The notes under the pieces were generated by a model, which had not been told where the DNA came from, did no database searches, and saw only the letters and a program-made list of their open reading frames with translations. Positions 19,691 through 28,652 of a stretch of DNA of 64,000 bases are shown one piece after another. This DNA comes from an uncultured Brachyspira sp. (GTDB lineage: Bacteria; Spirochaetota; Brachyspiria; Brachyspirales; Brachyspiraceae): the NCBI RefSeq assembly GCF_910588665.1, contig NZ_CAJUPR010000001.1:1-64000 (forward strand), written 5' to 3'. The stretch's first letter is position 1; the number at the start of each line of letters is the position of its first letter. The position numbers and the translations under genes were made by a program.

Positions 19691-21187
19691 ATGCCTTTTC
19701 AAACTAAAAAACACATTAAAGCTTTAGGCAAAAATGAAGAATTAGATACGCCTCAAGTTGTTAAAGTTAAAAGCGTAAGAAAAAAAGTAATTAAGCAAAC
19801 AGCAGGCTCTTCTGAAACTATTAATGCTGAAGTTGAAAAATCTAAAAATGAAATAAATAATAATGAAGAGAGCAAAACTATTGAAGATATTAAAAAAATA
19901 AACAGACCGCATAATATACTTTATATCAGTAAACTGAGTGTTTTAACTTTTGAAGAATTATTAGAGTTTGCAGAAGCTTACGGAATAAGAAAAGATGCCA
20001 ATAATAATATTAGAAGACAAGAACTTATGCATGCTATATTAAAAGCTCAAATAGCATTGGAAGGAAAGATAGTAGCAGAGGGTACATTAGAAACTTTACA
20101 GGACGGATTTGGTTTCCTTCGTTCTAAAAATAGTAATTATTTGGTTGGACCTGATGATATATATATTTCTCCTGCCCAAATAAGACTTTTCGGACTTAGA
20201 ACAGGAGATCTTATTACAGGAGAGGTAAGACCTCCTAAAGATAATGCAGGAGAGAAATTTTTTGCATTACTTAGAATAGAAACCGTTAATGGAGAAGAGC
20301 CTAATAATCTTTATAAAAGACCCCATTTTGATAAACTTACTCCTATTTTTCCTAATGAGCGTATAGATTTAGAATTTGAGTCTAATAAAATTTCAACCCG
20401 TATTATTAATTTAGTTTCTCCAATAGGCAAGGGACAAAGGGGGTTAATTGTAGCACCTCCTAAAGCTGGTAAAACTATGATGCTTCAGGAAATTGCAAAC
20501 TCTATTTGTAAAAATTATAAGGATATAAAGCTTTTTATACTTCTTATAGATGAGCGTCCTGAAGAAGTTACCGATATGAGAAGACAGGTTCCAGAAGCTG
20601 AAGTTATTGCATCTACTTTTGATGAAACTCCAGATAAGCATTGTCAGGTTTCTGAAATGGTACTTGAGAAAGCAAAAAGATTAGTAGAAAATAAACATGA
20701 TGTAGTTATTATACTGGATTCTATTACAAGACTTTCAAGAGCTTATAATTTAGTAGTTCCTGCAAGCGGTAAAGTTTTAACAGGTGGTGTTGATTCTAAT
20801 GCGCTTCATAAACCAAAAAGATTTTTCGGAGCTGCCAGAAATATAGAAGAAGGCGGTTCTCTTACCATTATTGCTTCTGCTTTAGTTGATACTGGAAGTA
20901 AAATGGACGATTATATTTATGAAGAGTTTAAAGGTACAGGAAATATGGAGCTTCATTTGGACAGAAAGCTTGCAAATAGAAGACTTTTTCCTGCTATTGA
21001 TATTGATTCTTCTTCTACCAGAAGAGAAGATTTGCTTCTTACAGATGAAGAAAAAACTAAGATGTGGGCTTTGAGAAAGTTTATGCAGGCTCAGGGTATA
21101 GATGAGGATCAGTTAATAGAAACTGTTGTTGATAAAATGAATTCTACTAAAGATAATGCCGAGTTCTTAAAATTATTAAACTCATAA
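19691..21187 (+). CDS. rho: Transcription termination factor Rho
   Basis: Hexameric RNA helicase that ends transcription. The 498 residues have a lysine/glutamate-rich extension of about 79 residues absent from E. coli Rho. Next come the N-terminal helical domain (about 80-125), the RNA-binding cold-shock-like domain with [10 protein letters not shown] (about 136-145), and the ATPase domain with Walker A APPKAGKT (255-262) and [22 protein letters not shown] site precedes the ATG. N-terminal insertions are known in Rho of several phyla; their role here is unknown. Confidence 0.96.
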   Translation: MPFQTKKHIKALGKNEELDTPQVVKVKSVRKKVIKQTAGSSETINAEVEKSKNEINNNEESKTIEDIKKINRPHNILYISKLSVLTFEELLEFAEAYGIRKDANNNIRRQELMHAILKAQIALEGKIVAEGTLETLQDGFGFLRSKNSNYLVGPDDIYISPAQIRLFGLRTGDLITGEVRPPKDNAGEKFFALLRIETVNGEEPNNLYKRPHFDKLTPIFPNERIDLEFESNKISTRIINLVSPIGKGQRGLIVAPPKAGKTMMLQEIANSICKNYKDIKLFILLIDERPEEVTDMRRQVPEAEVIASTFDETPDKHCQVSEMVLEKAKRLVENKHDVVIILDSITRLSRAYNLVVPASGKVLTGGVDSNALHKPKRFFGAARNIEEGGSLTIIASALVDTGSKMDDYIYEEFKGTGNMELHLDRKLANRRLFPAIDIDSSSTRREDLLLTDEEKTKMWALRKFMQAQGIDEDQLIETVVDKMNSTKDNAEFLKLLNS

Positions 21188-21211
21188 AATTGTTATTTAG
21201 GATTTATTATC

Positions 21212-21763
21212 ATGTCAAAAGATTCTGAAGAAGATAAAAGACTATTTTTATTTTATTTAGAACATGGATATTTTCCTGATGAAAAAAATACAGAGCATAA
21301 CAGTAAAAAATATGTAAATAAAAAAAATAAAGAATATAAAAAATATTTAAAAGAAGAATTAGCTTATACAAAAGAAGATGAAGATATGTTTTTAAATGCG
21401 GTTAAAAATCTTGACTGCACCAATCATTCTAAAAAATATATTTATGACAGAAAAATTAATACTAAGTTCAAACCGAATATTAAAAATGCGGTTCCTAAAG
21501 ACAGAATTGATTTGCATGGATTTACAAGTGAAGCTGCTTTAATAGAAATTAAGAGTTTTATTTATGGATGTATGAAAAATAAGTTAAGCCCTGTATTAAT
21601 TATACATGGGAAAGGTTTTGGAAGTGAAAATAAAATACCTGTACTTAAAAATTTAGTTGAGTATTATTTAGCAACTGATGGTAAAAATTATATAAGATAT
21701 TCTTCAGACGCTCCAATACATTTAGGAGGAAGCGGGGCTAAAATAGTTTATTTGAATATATAA
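21212..21763 (+). CDS. Smr-domain protein
   Basis: The C-terminal half (about 95-183) is an Smr (MutS2 C-terminal-like) domain: the DLHG motif, then LIIHGKGFGS and the terminal GSGAKIVYL. Stand-alone Smr proteins are nucleases or nucleic-acid-binding proteins in studied cases, some acting on stalled-ribosome mRNA. The N-terminal half is charged and lysine-rich with no recognised domain. It lies 24 bases after rho, probably co-transcribed, and ends two bases before a convergent gene. Confidence 0.8.
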   Translation: MSKDSEEDKRLFLFYLEHGYFPDEKNTEHNSKKYVNKKNKEYKKYLKEELAYTKEDEDMFLNAVKNLDCTNHSKKYIYDRKINTKFKPNIKNAVPKDRIDLHGFTSEAALIEIKSFIYGCMKNKLSPVLIIHGKGFGSENKIPVLKNLVEYYLATDGKNYIRYSSDAPIHLGGSGAKIVYLNI

Positions 21764-21765
21764 AA

Positions 21766-22590
21766 TTAATATTTATTATAAGAAATTAAACTAAATCCTT
21801 TTTTCTTAATAGGAAGTATTAATTTTGAATGTGTTTTATGATTTTCATCATATATTTTTAAATGATCTTTAGGCTCTAAATTCTGATTAAAAAGTCTTAA
21901 ATCGCATAATGCAAGTCCAAACCCTGCACTTTCAGTATTATCTAATTGTTCCGTAAAAAAATTTTCTATTAAATTCTGCATATAGTATTCTTTAAAAGTT
22001 AATCTTTTTGAGTCTATTCTTGTTCTGCTTATCATAGTGAGAGGAGCATCATTAACTATTTCTAATTCTATATTATTTTTATTTAATCTTATTATTAAAT
22101 TTATTGTGAGTTTCTTTTTTTCATCGCAGCTGCATAATAATAATTTGGAATATTTATTTTTATCTATCTTTATATTATTGTCTATATCTTTAATAAGTTT
22201 ATTTTCTAATTTTATGAATTCTTTTAGTTCTTTTAACGATTCTTTGTCTTTAATTATATTAGAATACTCTCCCATTATCTCATAATCATTAAAATATTCT
22301 CCGTTGTCTATTTTTACTAAGAAATCAGGAAATTTACTTATTAGTTTATTTATAGTAATAATATGAAGATATCTTGCTTTTATAGCATTGGAAATAAGCT
22401 CCATTATAATATATATGCAGTCGTCTTTATATCTGCTTATATTATATTTTTTTAATATTTCTTCCAATATGAAACTTATTCTATGCTTAGCTGTATTATT
22501 AAGCCAAGTAATATTAAACTTAATCGGACTTTTTTTATGATTTTTAATATATTTTTCTATTTCTTCTATACTAGTGTGAGTATCTATCAT
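21766..22590 (-). CDS. GHKL-type (histidine-kinase-like) ATPase, function unknown
   Basis: The 274-residue protein has an N-box-like MELISNAIKA (Glu64, Asn68, Lys71), a loop reading IVNDAPL where a DxGxG motif would be expected, and a glycine-rich SAGFGLALCDLRLF near residue 235. These fit a GHKL ATP-binding fold. There is no transmembrane segment, sensor domain or clear phosphorylatable-histidine domain. It is the last gene of the fabZ-lpxA-lpxB unit, its start overlapping the lpxB stop by one base. It may be an anti-sigma-like or partner kinase; this is not established. Confidence 0.6.
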   Translation of the reverse strand: MIDTHTSIEEIEKYIKNHKKSPIKFNITWLNNTAKHRISFILEEILKKYNISRYKDDCIYIIMELISNAIKARYLHIITINKLISKFPDFLVKIDNGEYFNDYEIMGEYSNIIKDKESLKELKEFIKLENKLIKDIDNNIKIDKNKYSKLLLCSCDEKKKLTINLIIRLNKNNIELEIVNDAPLTMISRTRIDSKRLTFKEYYMQNLIENFFTEQLDNTESAGFGLALCDLRLFNQNLEPKDHLKIYDENHKTHSKLILPIKKKGFSLISYNKY

Positions 22591-23717
22591 TAATTTATAA
22601 TCTCTTTTGCTATACGCTCAAGCACATTTTTCTCGCCTAAAGTTTCTCTAACTCTAAGCAGATTATTGCTTGTTTTTCTGTAATATTCTTTATCAGTTAA
22701 ATATTTAATAATATGACTTGCAATAGCATTAGGATTGCAATCGTTTTGAAGAAGTTCAGGGGCAGCTTCCTCATTAAGAAGAACATTCGGCATACCCACA
22801 TATTTTATATTGGTAAGCAATTTTCCTAAAATAAAAGTAATATAGGATATTTTATAGCATATTACCATAGGCTTACCGTAACATGCAGCTAAAAGGCTGG
22901 CAGTACCGCTTGACATTATAAGAGCATTAGAATAAGAGTATACATATTCCTTTTCTTCTTCATATAATAGAGAATATGAAATTCCTTTAAGCAAGTCCTT
23001 ATATTCATTTAGAATTTTTTTGATAGGTTCCACATATTCAGGGTATGCAATTGGTATTATAAATCTTATATTTGATAAGAGCGTGTCATTGAGTATCTTC
23101 ATAGATTTAATAAATACTGGGGCTAGTTTTCTTATCTCCTGATTTCTGCTTCCGAATAGAACTCCTACAGTATATTCTTTTTTAGGCATATTTAATTCTG
23201 GTATATCTTTATTATAATCCAAATCGGCAAATGGATGACCACTGTACATTACATTACAGCCGTATTTTTTATATACTTCATAATCAAATAAAAAAGGCGT
23301 AATTAATTTTTTAGCCGAAAGCAGTCTTTTAGCATTCCAAGCTCCCCATATTCCTACATGCGGTGGAAAATAATAAATGTAATCTATTTTATTAGCCTTG
23401 CAGTATTTGGCTAATAAAAGATTAACGCCTTGATTATCTACAAGAAGCATAATATCAATTTTATTTTTTTTCAGATAATCTTTTAATATATTAAAAGAAC
23501 CAAGTTTTTTAAAAGCTGTTTTAGGATTAACACCTTCGAATATTCCTATAGTGGATAATGTTGACATATCGGATAATATATTAACATTTGCCTTTTGCAT
23601 TTCAACTCCGCCGAAACCGTCTAAAACTATATTAGGATTTAACTCTTTTATTTTTTTTGCTAATAAGGCACCTTGAATGTCGCCCGATACTTCGCCTGTA
23701 GCTATAAATATTCTCAT
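22590..23717 (-). CDS. lpxB: Lipid-A-disaccharide synthase
   Basis: Condenses UDP-diacylglucosamine with lipid X to make the lipid A disaccharide at the inner membrane. The 375-residue GT-B enzyme shows the N-terminal FIATGEVSGDIQGALL, FGGVEMQKANV, YYFPPHVGIWGAWNAKR and, in the C-terminal half, the nucleotide-sugar site SSGTASLLAACYGKPMVICYK. Overlaps lpxA by four bases (ATGA), so the two are probably translationally coupled. Confidence 0.95.
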   Translation of the reverse strand: MRIFIATGEVSGDIQGALLAKKIKELNPNIVLDGFGGVEMQKANVNILSDMSTLSTIGIFEGVNPKTAFKKLGSFNILKDYLKKNKIDIMLLVDNQGVNLLLAKYCKANKIDYIYYFPPHVGIWGAWNAKRLLSAKKLITPFLFDYEVYKKYGCNVMYSGHPFADLDYNKDIPELNMPKKEYTVGVLFGSRNQEIRKLAPVFIKSMKILNDTLLSNIRFIIPIAYPEYVEPIKKILNEYKDLLKGISYSLLYEEEKEYVYSYSNALIMSSGTASLLAACYGKPMVICYKISYITFILGKLLTNIKYVGMPNVLLNEEAAPELLQNDCNPNAIASHIIKYLTDKEYYRKTSNNLLRVRETLGEKNVLERIAKEIIN

Positions 23718-24508
23718 ACGGTTTTTCTGGGAGTTATTCCTCTTTTGGCTTTAGATATAAACTCTACAATATTTTTAGCTATATCATTTAATGAATCGTT
23801 ATTTAAATATGTATCTAAGAATTCTTGTTTAGTTTTATTCCAATTATACCACATATCATAAGCCTCTTCAGCCTGAGAAATTTGCTCGGATGTAAAACCT
23901 GCTCTTCTCATTCCGACTAAATTAAGTTTATAAACAATAGCTTCCCCGGCATGGGAGGTTAATGCGAAAGGAAGTATATCTCTTCCTACAGCAGACATAC
24001 CGCTGATCATAGAATATTGTCCTATGGCGCAGAATTGATGCACAACACAGTTTCCAGATATAAAAGCTCCCTTTTCAGCTCTTACATGTCCTGCAAGCAA
24101 AGCACCGTTGCAAATTATAACATTATCATGTATTTCGCAGTCATGGGCTATATGACCAGTAGCCATTATATAGCAGTTATTTTTTATAATAGTTTTTCCG
24201 TTTTCTTTACTGGCTCTATGCAAATTGGCAAATTCTCTGATTTCATTTCCATTTCCTATTTCAAGAAAGCTTACAGTTTTTCTATTAAAGCTTATATCCT
24301 GCGGTAAATTTCCTATTACTGCATGATCATGTATTATATTATTTTTTCCTATTGAGGTATATTCTTTTATTACGCAATGAGAGCCTATAATAGTATTTTC
24401 ACCTATATTTACTTCTCCTTCTATAACAGCATAAGGACCGATTTCCGCACTGTCTGCAATTTCAGCAGAATCTGATATTACAGCCGTTTTATGTATATTA
24501 TCTGACAT
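23714..24508 (-). CDS. lpxA: UDP-N-acetylglucosamine acyltransferase
   Basis: First enzyme of lipid A synthesis, moving an acyl chain from acyl-ACP to UDP-GlcNAc. The 264 residues form a left-handed beta-helix of hexapeptide repeats over about 180 residues (ISDSAEIADSAEIGPYAVIEG and onward), followed by a helical C-terminal domain. The histidine-bearing GHIAHDCEIHDNV region matches the active site. Sits between fabZ and lpxB. Confidence 0.95.
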   Translation of the reverse strand: MSDNIHKTAVISDSAEIADSAEIGPYAVIEGEVNIGENTIIGSHCVIKEYTSIGKNNIIHDHAVIGNLPQDISFNRKTVSFLEIGNGNEIREFANLHRASKENGKTIIKNNCYIMATGHIAHDCEIHDNVIICNGALLAGHVRAEKGAFISGNCVVHQFCAIGQYSMISGMSAVGRDILPFALTSHAGEAIVYKLNLVGMRRAGFTSEQISQAEEAYDMWYNWNKTKQEFLDTYLNNDSLNDIAKNIVEFISKAKRGITPRKTV

Positions 24509-24548
24509 TTTTGTTTCCCGCTTTTTTAATTTAAAATAAAAATTATTT

Positions 24549-25007
24549 TTATATTTTCATAGCTTCTTTATCTACCAAAAATAAGCCTAAATCTGCAGAG
24601 CATGCTAATTTATCATTAACTTTTACCTCGCCATGTGTTTTAAGCAGATTGCTGCTGAATGCCTGAACTGTAACAAACATATCCATTATATCTCCGGGTA
24701 TTACGGGATTTTTAAACTTTACATTATCTATTTTGGCAAAAAACATAAATTTTTTTCCGTATTCATTTTCTTTTAATATGTTGATATAGCAGTATATTCC
24801 TGAAGTTTGTGCTAATGCTTCCACCATTAATACACCAGGCATAATAGGGCTTTCTGGAAAATGCCCTGTAAATTGAGGTTCATTAAAAGTTACATTTTTA
24901 ACCGCATGAATTTTTCCGTCTTCAATACTTTCTACTTTATCAACAAGCAGAAAAGGATATCTATGAGGTAATAATTCCATTATTTTATTTATATTGATTT
25001 TTTCCAT
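24549..25007 (-). CDS. fabZ: 3-hydroxyacyl-ACP dehydratase
   Basis: Hot-dog-fold dehydratase of the fatty-acid elongation cycle, competing with LpxA for 3-hydroxyacyl-ACP. The 152 residues contain LPHRYPFLLVD and the catalytic GHFPESPIMPGVLMVEALAQT with its His and Glu. First gene of the fabZ-lpxA-lpxB-ATPase unit, with its own good promoter upstream. Confidence 0.96.
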   Translation of the reverse strand: MEKININKIMELLPHRYPFLLVDKVESIEDGKIHAVKNVTFNEPQFTGHFPESPIMPGVLMVEALAQTSGIYCYINILKENEYGKKFMFFAKIDNVKFKNPVIPGDIMDMFVTVQAFSSNLLKTHGEVKVNDKLACSADLGLFLVDKEAMKI

Positions 25008-25056
25008 TTTTTATAATTCCTAAATAATATAATAATTAAAATATTTATACAGCAGA

Positions 25057-25085
25057 ATTATATCATAAGAATAGTAAAGTTACAA
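25057..25085 (-). promoter_or_regulatory. Promoter of fabZ-lpxA-lpxB unit
   Basis: On the minus strand, TTGTAA (25085 to 25080) and TATAAT (25062 to 25057) are 17 bases apart. The -10 element lies about 50 bases upstream of the fabZ start. Confidence 0.65.
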
Positions 25086-25177
25086 GTATAAAAAATTATA
25101 TTATACTGCCTATTTATAAATAGTTTTCACTGTAAATAAAACTCTGATATTATGCCGCAGCATTTTATTATAAATAA

Positions 25178-26368
25178 TTAAATATTAGCCGTTTTAAAAA
25201 TATTATAAACATCTTCTCTATTTAAAGCTCTGAAATGATTAAACTTAAGCTTTCCGTCTTTTATGCATCTTCTTGTTAGATCTTCAATTACTTCTTCGCT
25301 TTGAACTCCTATTCCCAATTCTGTAAAATTTGTAGGCATATTTATCTGCTTAAAATATTCTATAGTTTTTTCTATTCCTTTTAATCCCGTATCATCATCA
25401 TTTATACCCCAGACATTTTTTGAATATTGAATAAATCTTTCTTTTTTGTCTTTTAAGCAGTATTTAGCCCAAGAGCCCCAAACAGCGGAAAGACTTGCTC
25501 CATGCGCACAATCGAATTTGGCGCTTAATTCATGACCGAATTTATGAGTAATAAAATCTGAAGATAGTCCTAATCCAGTCAAAGTATTATGAGATAAACT
25601 GCCTAACCACATAAGCTCGCTCATAGCATCATAATTAGTTTTATCTTTCATAGCTATTAAGCCGTTTTTTAAAATAGTTCTTAAAACTGCTTCCGCTATT
25701 GCATCGGTTGTCTGATTATTATCTCCGTTTACAGAACCTTCGCTGTCGCCGAAATATCTGTCAAGCGTATGCATAAGCATATCTGTTATACCGCATCCTA
25801 TTTGATAATAAGGCAAAGTAAATGTAATGCATGGATTCATTATTGCAAATTTAGGGCGGTTAAACTCAATTGGAAGTCCTCTTTTATCTAAAGTTTCTTC
25901 ATTTGTAAGAACTGCCGACATACTTGTTTCGCTTCCTGCTGCGGCTATTGTAAGTATGCATCCTATAGGAAGGCTTTTTTTTACTTCTTTTAATCCCATC
26001 CAAAAATCCCATATATCATCATTAGGATTTGCAGCTCCATGCGCTACAGCTTTTGCCGTGTCAATAACGCTTCCGCCTCCTATGCCCAATATAAAATCTG
26101 CTTTAAAATTTACTGCTTTTTTTATTCCTTCTCTGGCATAGGATAATGTCGGATTTGCTCTTACATTTCCGAATAATTCATATTCTATATTTTCATTTTT
26201 TATTATGTTTTCTATTTTTTTTAATAATCCGCTTTCTTTTATGCTTTTAGAACCGTATACTATAAATACTTTTTTACCTCCGAAATTTTTTATTTCTTTT
26301 GCAGTATTTTCTTCAGCATCTCTTCCGAATATTACTTTTGTAGGATTGTTATATATGAAACTCTGCAT
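25178..26368 (-). CDS. Iron-containing alcohol dehydrogenase
   Basis: Group III, NAD(P)H-dependent alcohol dehydrogenase resembling butanol dehydrogenases. The 396 residues have the nucleotide-binding GGGSVIDTAKAVAHGA (about 97-112) and metal ligands in GITDMLMHTLDRYF and HKFGHELSAKFDCAHGASL. This suggests aldehyde reduction during fermentation. The exact substrate cannot be told. It has its own promoter and is separated from fabZ by 170 bases. Confidence 0.9.
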   Translation of the reverse strand: MQSFIYNNPTKVIFGRDAEENTAKEIKNFGGKKVFIVYGSKSIKESGLLKKIENIIKNENIEYELFGNVRANPTLSYAREGIKKAVNFKADFILGIGGGSVIDTAKAVAHGAANPNDDIWDFWMGLKEVKKSLPIGCILTIAAAGSETSMSAVLTNEETLDKRGLPIEFNRPKFAIMNPCITFTLPYYQIGCGITDMLMHTLDRYFGDSEGSVNGDNNQTTDAIAEAVLRTILKNGLIAMKDKTNYDAMSELMWLGSLSHNTLTGLGLSSDFITHKFGHELSAKFDCAHGASLSAVWGSWAKYCLKDKKERFIQYSKNVWGINDDDTGLKGIEKTIEYFKQINMPTNFTELGIGVQSEEVIEDLTRRCIKDGKLKFNHFRALNREDVYNIFKTANI

Positions 26369-26400
26369 ATTATTTTCCTTAAATAATAGTTATCAAAAAT

Positions 26401-26428
26401 ATTATATGCTTTTTTGTCTATAATACAA
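26401..26428 (-). promoter_or_regulatory. Promoter of the alcohol dehydrogenase gene
   Basis: On the minus strand, TTGTAT (26428 to 26423) and TATAAT (26406 to 26401) are 16 bases apart. The -10 is 33 bases before the start codon, and an AAGGAAA ribosome site follows. Confidence 0.6.
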
Positions 26429-26494
26429 CACTAAAAGAATATTATTATTAATGAATTATCAAAATGTATATCAAATTTAAAAAAAAAATTATAT

Positions 26495-26529
26495 ATTGTA
26501 CTTGATTTTGTATTATACTATATTATATT
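26495..26529 (+). promoter_or_regulatory. Probable promoter with a 12-base motif shared with the ankyrin gene
   Basis: ATTGTACTTGAT (26495-26506) is repeated exactly at 28579-28590 upstream of the ankyrin gene. Within it, TTGATT (26502-26507) can pair with TATATT (26524-26529) at 16 bases, or TTGTAC (26496-26501) with TATATT (26519-26524) at 17. The region is so A/T-rich that the -10 assignment is uncertain. Confidence 0.45.
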
Positions 26530-26567
26530 ATACTTAGGCTGCAAGTGTACTTTAAGGATATTTGATT

Positions 26568-27791
26568 ATGAAGAAAAACAATGTTACTTATTTGTTTATC
26601 TATTTAATGATATTTTTAGTGTTATTTAATTTTTATGCATGTACAAAACAATCAGCCGTAAATCCTATAAATACTCCTAATAAAACTTTGGAAATAATAT
26701 TTGTAGATGATAACGATAATATTTCTAAAAATAAAACTAATAATATACTAATGCAATTAGAAGATGATGATAGCGGGTTTTATATGTTTTCTACAAAAAA
26801 AGATGATAAAGATTATGTAGCATATTTAATTGATTCCAAAAATAATTCTTCAATATCAATGTATTATGAAAACGGCTCTTTATTTCCATATAAAATAATG
26901 CTGGTTCAAGGCAATGAATCTTTAGTTGGATATACTTCAAAGCATCGCAGAGATAGTGAGGACTTTGATATTATTTGGTATTCAGAATATGGATCAGACG
27001 AAACTGTAAAAAATATACCTTTAAAAAATTCTATATATGATCATAGTCCTAGTGTAGGAGTTGAGTCGGATACTGATTATCAAATAAAAACTATAAAAAT
27101 TAGTCTTAGAATATCTGATGCTATTAATAAATATGTTGATAATAATGATACAATTAAACCTATGGCTAGATCATTGTTCAAATCTTTTTCTAATTTTTGG
27201 AAAAAAGTATTTGCTGCAATTGTAATAGTTGTTGCGGTAGTTATTGCTATTTTTGTACCTCCGCTAGCTCCTACTATGATAGAAGTTATAAGTAATGCTA
27301 TGGAATATATAAAAGTTCTTGATATAAAAGCAGTGGAAGAAGATAAAGAGAAAGCAGCTTCAGGAGTAAAAAAATTATTTATATCAAAAAAAGTTGATGA
27401 TATTTCTGAAGTTAATTTATATAAAAATAATGATGAAATACGCCTTGATAGATTAGGAGACAGCTTTTATATATTTTTTGATATTGTAGAAGCCGAGATT
27501 GATAAATTTAAAATTAAAGCTGAAATGGAAAATGAGCCTAATGGATATAACCTTATAGGTGCTTATTATAAAATAAGTAAAGATAATGATGGTAAATGTT
27601 ATTCTGTTGATAAAGATAATGTTTTATTACCTGAAACAAAATTTAACAATAATCAAGACTTTTATATAAAAATAGAAAAAGCGTACAATGATGTTGGAAA
27701 TAATAAAATATATATGGATATTGAGGTTGGTGCTAGTACTATGATAAATGGTAATGCAGCATCTTCATTTAGATTAATATTAAAACCTTAA
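26568..27791 (+). CDS. Predicted lipoprotein of unknown function
   Basis: The 407-residue protein begins with a lysine-rich N-terminus, a long hydrophobic segment and FYAC, a loose spirochete-style lipobox with Cys near residue 25. A second very hydrophobic stretch (AAIVIVVAVVIAIFVPPLAP, about 218-237) could be a membrane segment or hydrophobic core. The rest is polar and Asn/Asp/Lys-rich with no recognised domain. The frame opens at a TTG (26562), but the ATG at 26568, 9 bases after AAGGA, is preferred. A signal-peptided small barrel follows after 17 bases, suggesting a two-gene operon. Confidence 0.7.
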   Translation: MKKNNVTYLFIYLMIFLVLFNFYACTKQSAVNPINTPNKTLEIIFVDDNDNISKNKTNNILMQLEDDDSGFYMFSTKKDDKDYVAYLIDSKNNSSISMYYENGSLFPYKIMLVQGNESLVGYTSKHRRDSEDFDIIWYSEYGSDETVKNIPLKNSIYDHSPSVGVESDTDYQIKTIKISLRISDAINKYVDNNDTIKPMARSLFKSFSNFWKKVFAAIVIVVAVVIAIFVPPLAPTMIEVISNAMEYIKVLDIKAVEEDKEKAASGVKKLFISKKVDDISEVNLYKNNDEIRLDRLGDSFYIFFDIVEAEIDKFKIKAEMENEPNGYNLIGAYYKISKDNDGKCYSVDKDNVLLPETKFNNNQDFYIKIEKAYNDVGNNKIYMDIEVGASTMINGNAASSFRLILKP

Positions 27792-27808
27792 ATTAAAAAG
27801 GACAATTT

Positions 27809-28528
27809 ATGAAAAATGTACTTTTAATGTTTCTTTTGGCATCAAACATTATATTCGCCTCTTCATTTGAATTTGATTTTTCCGTTTCTTCAGGAGCTAC
27901 ATTTGATTTTAGTTATCAAGATGGAAACTTTTTAAATGATTTAGATGGTTTTAGAATAGATTCAGGCCTTTCCTTAAGTATATTGTTGTCATTAGGAAGA
28001 AATGATAAAATTAATAATAATATTTTAACCAGTATAAGCAGTATGATTGAAACAGGATATAATTATTATATGAGGGAGAGAAGGAGATATAAAGATTATT
28101 ATACCGATCAGGATTATTATATATATGATTATCATAGTATTATTTTAGGCTATTTGCTTAGATTAAATTTTCACAATAAAGTTTCTTTAGGTATAGGAGG
28201 CGGAATTTTTATTCCTTTATACAGCACAGCTAATAAGGAAGATTATTTCCTTGGTGTTTACGGCAAGACTACAAATTTTAGTAAAAAAGATATTGATTTT
28301 GTGTATAAGCTTCCTTTTATGCCTTATGTGAAATTAAATGTTGTAAGGTATTTTTATTTTTCAGACAGATGGTCTTTTAAGATAGGAGGAAATTTAATAT
28401 ATAATTTCGGTATGGAGCTTGATTTTGATAGATTGGGTGCTTATCCGTATAATGCTTATGATAAATATAATTTTTCTGCTTTCGCTGTAGAAATTTATGC
28501 TGGTATTTCTTTCGGAAGGTATAAATAA
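27809..28528 (+). CDS. Small outer-membrane beta-barrel-like protein
   Basis: The 239-residue protein has a clear signal peptide (MKNVLLMFLLASNIIFAS). Alternating hydrophobic and aromatic-rich strands follow, such as FEFDFSVSSGATFDFSY, YHSIILGYLLRLNFHN and WSFKIGGNLIYNFGMEL. This pattern suggests an 8- to 10-stranded outer-membrane barrel. I do not recognise the family. It is preceded by AAAAGGA and probably co-transcribed with the upstream lipoprotein gene. Confidence 0.6.
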   Translation: MKNVLLMFLLASNIIFASSFEFDFSVSSGATFDFSYQDGNFLNDLDGFRIDSGLSLSILLSLGRNDKINNNILTSISSMIETGYNYYMRERRRYKDYYTDQDYYIYDYHSIILGYLLRLNFHNKVSLGIGGGIFIPLYSTANKEDYFLGVYGKTTNFSKKDIDFVYKLPFMPYVKLNVVRYFYFSDRWSFKIGGNLIYNFGMELDFDRLGAYPYNAYDKYNFSAFAVEIYAGISFGRYK

Positions 28529-28578
28529 TTGCTTTATATAAATAATTATTATTTCTGAATTTTAATTATTAATTTTTT

Positions 28579-28613
28579 ATTGTACTTGATATTTATTTAT
28601 TATCTAATATACT
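28579..28613 (+). promoter_or_regulatory. Promoter of the ankyrin gene, with shared motif
   Basis: TTGATA (28586-28591) and TATACT (28608-28613) are 16 bases apart. They overlap the 12-base motif ATTGTACTTGAT (28579-28590) also found upstream of the lipoprotein gene. Confidence 0.5.
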
Positions 28614-28652
28614 TAAATATATTATTTATTTCCTAAGACAGGAGTATGAAAG

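Noticed and set aside
25086..25177. Terminator of the alcohol dehydrogenase gene
   Set aside because: Several A/T inverted repeats are present but none has a GC-containing stem with a following T-run.
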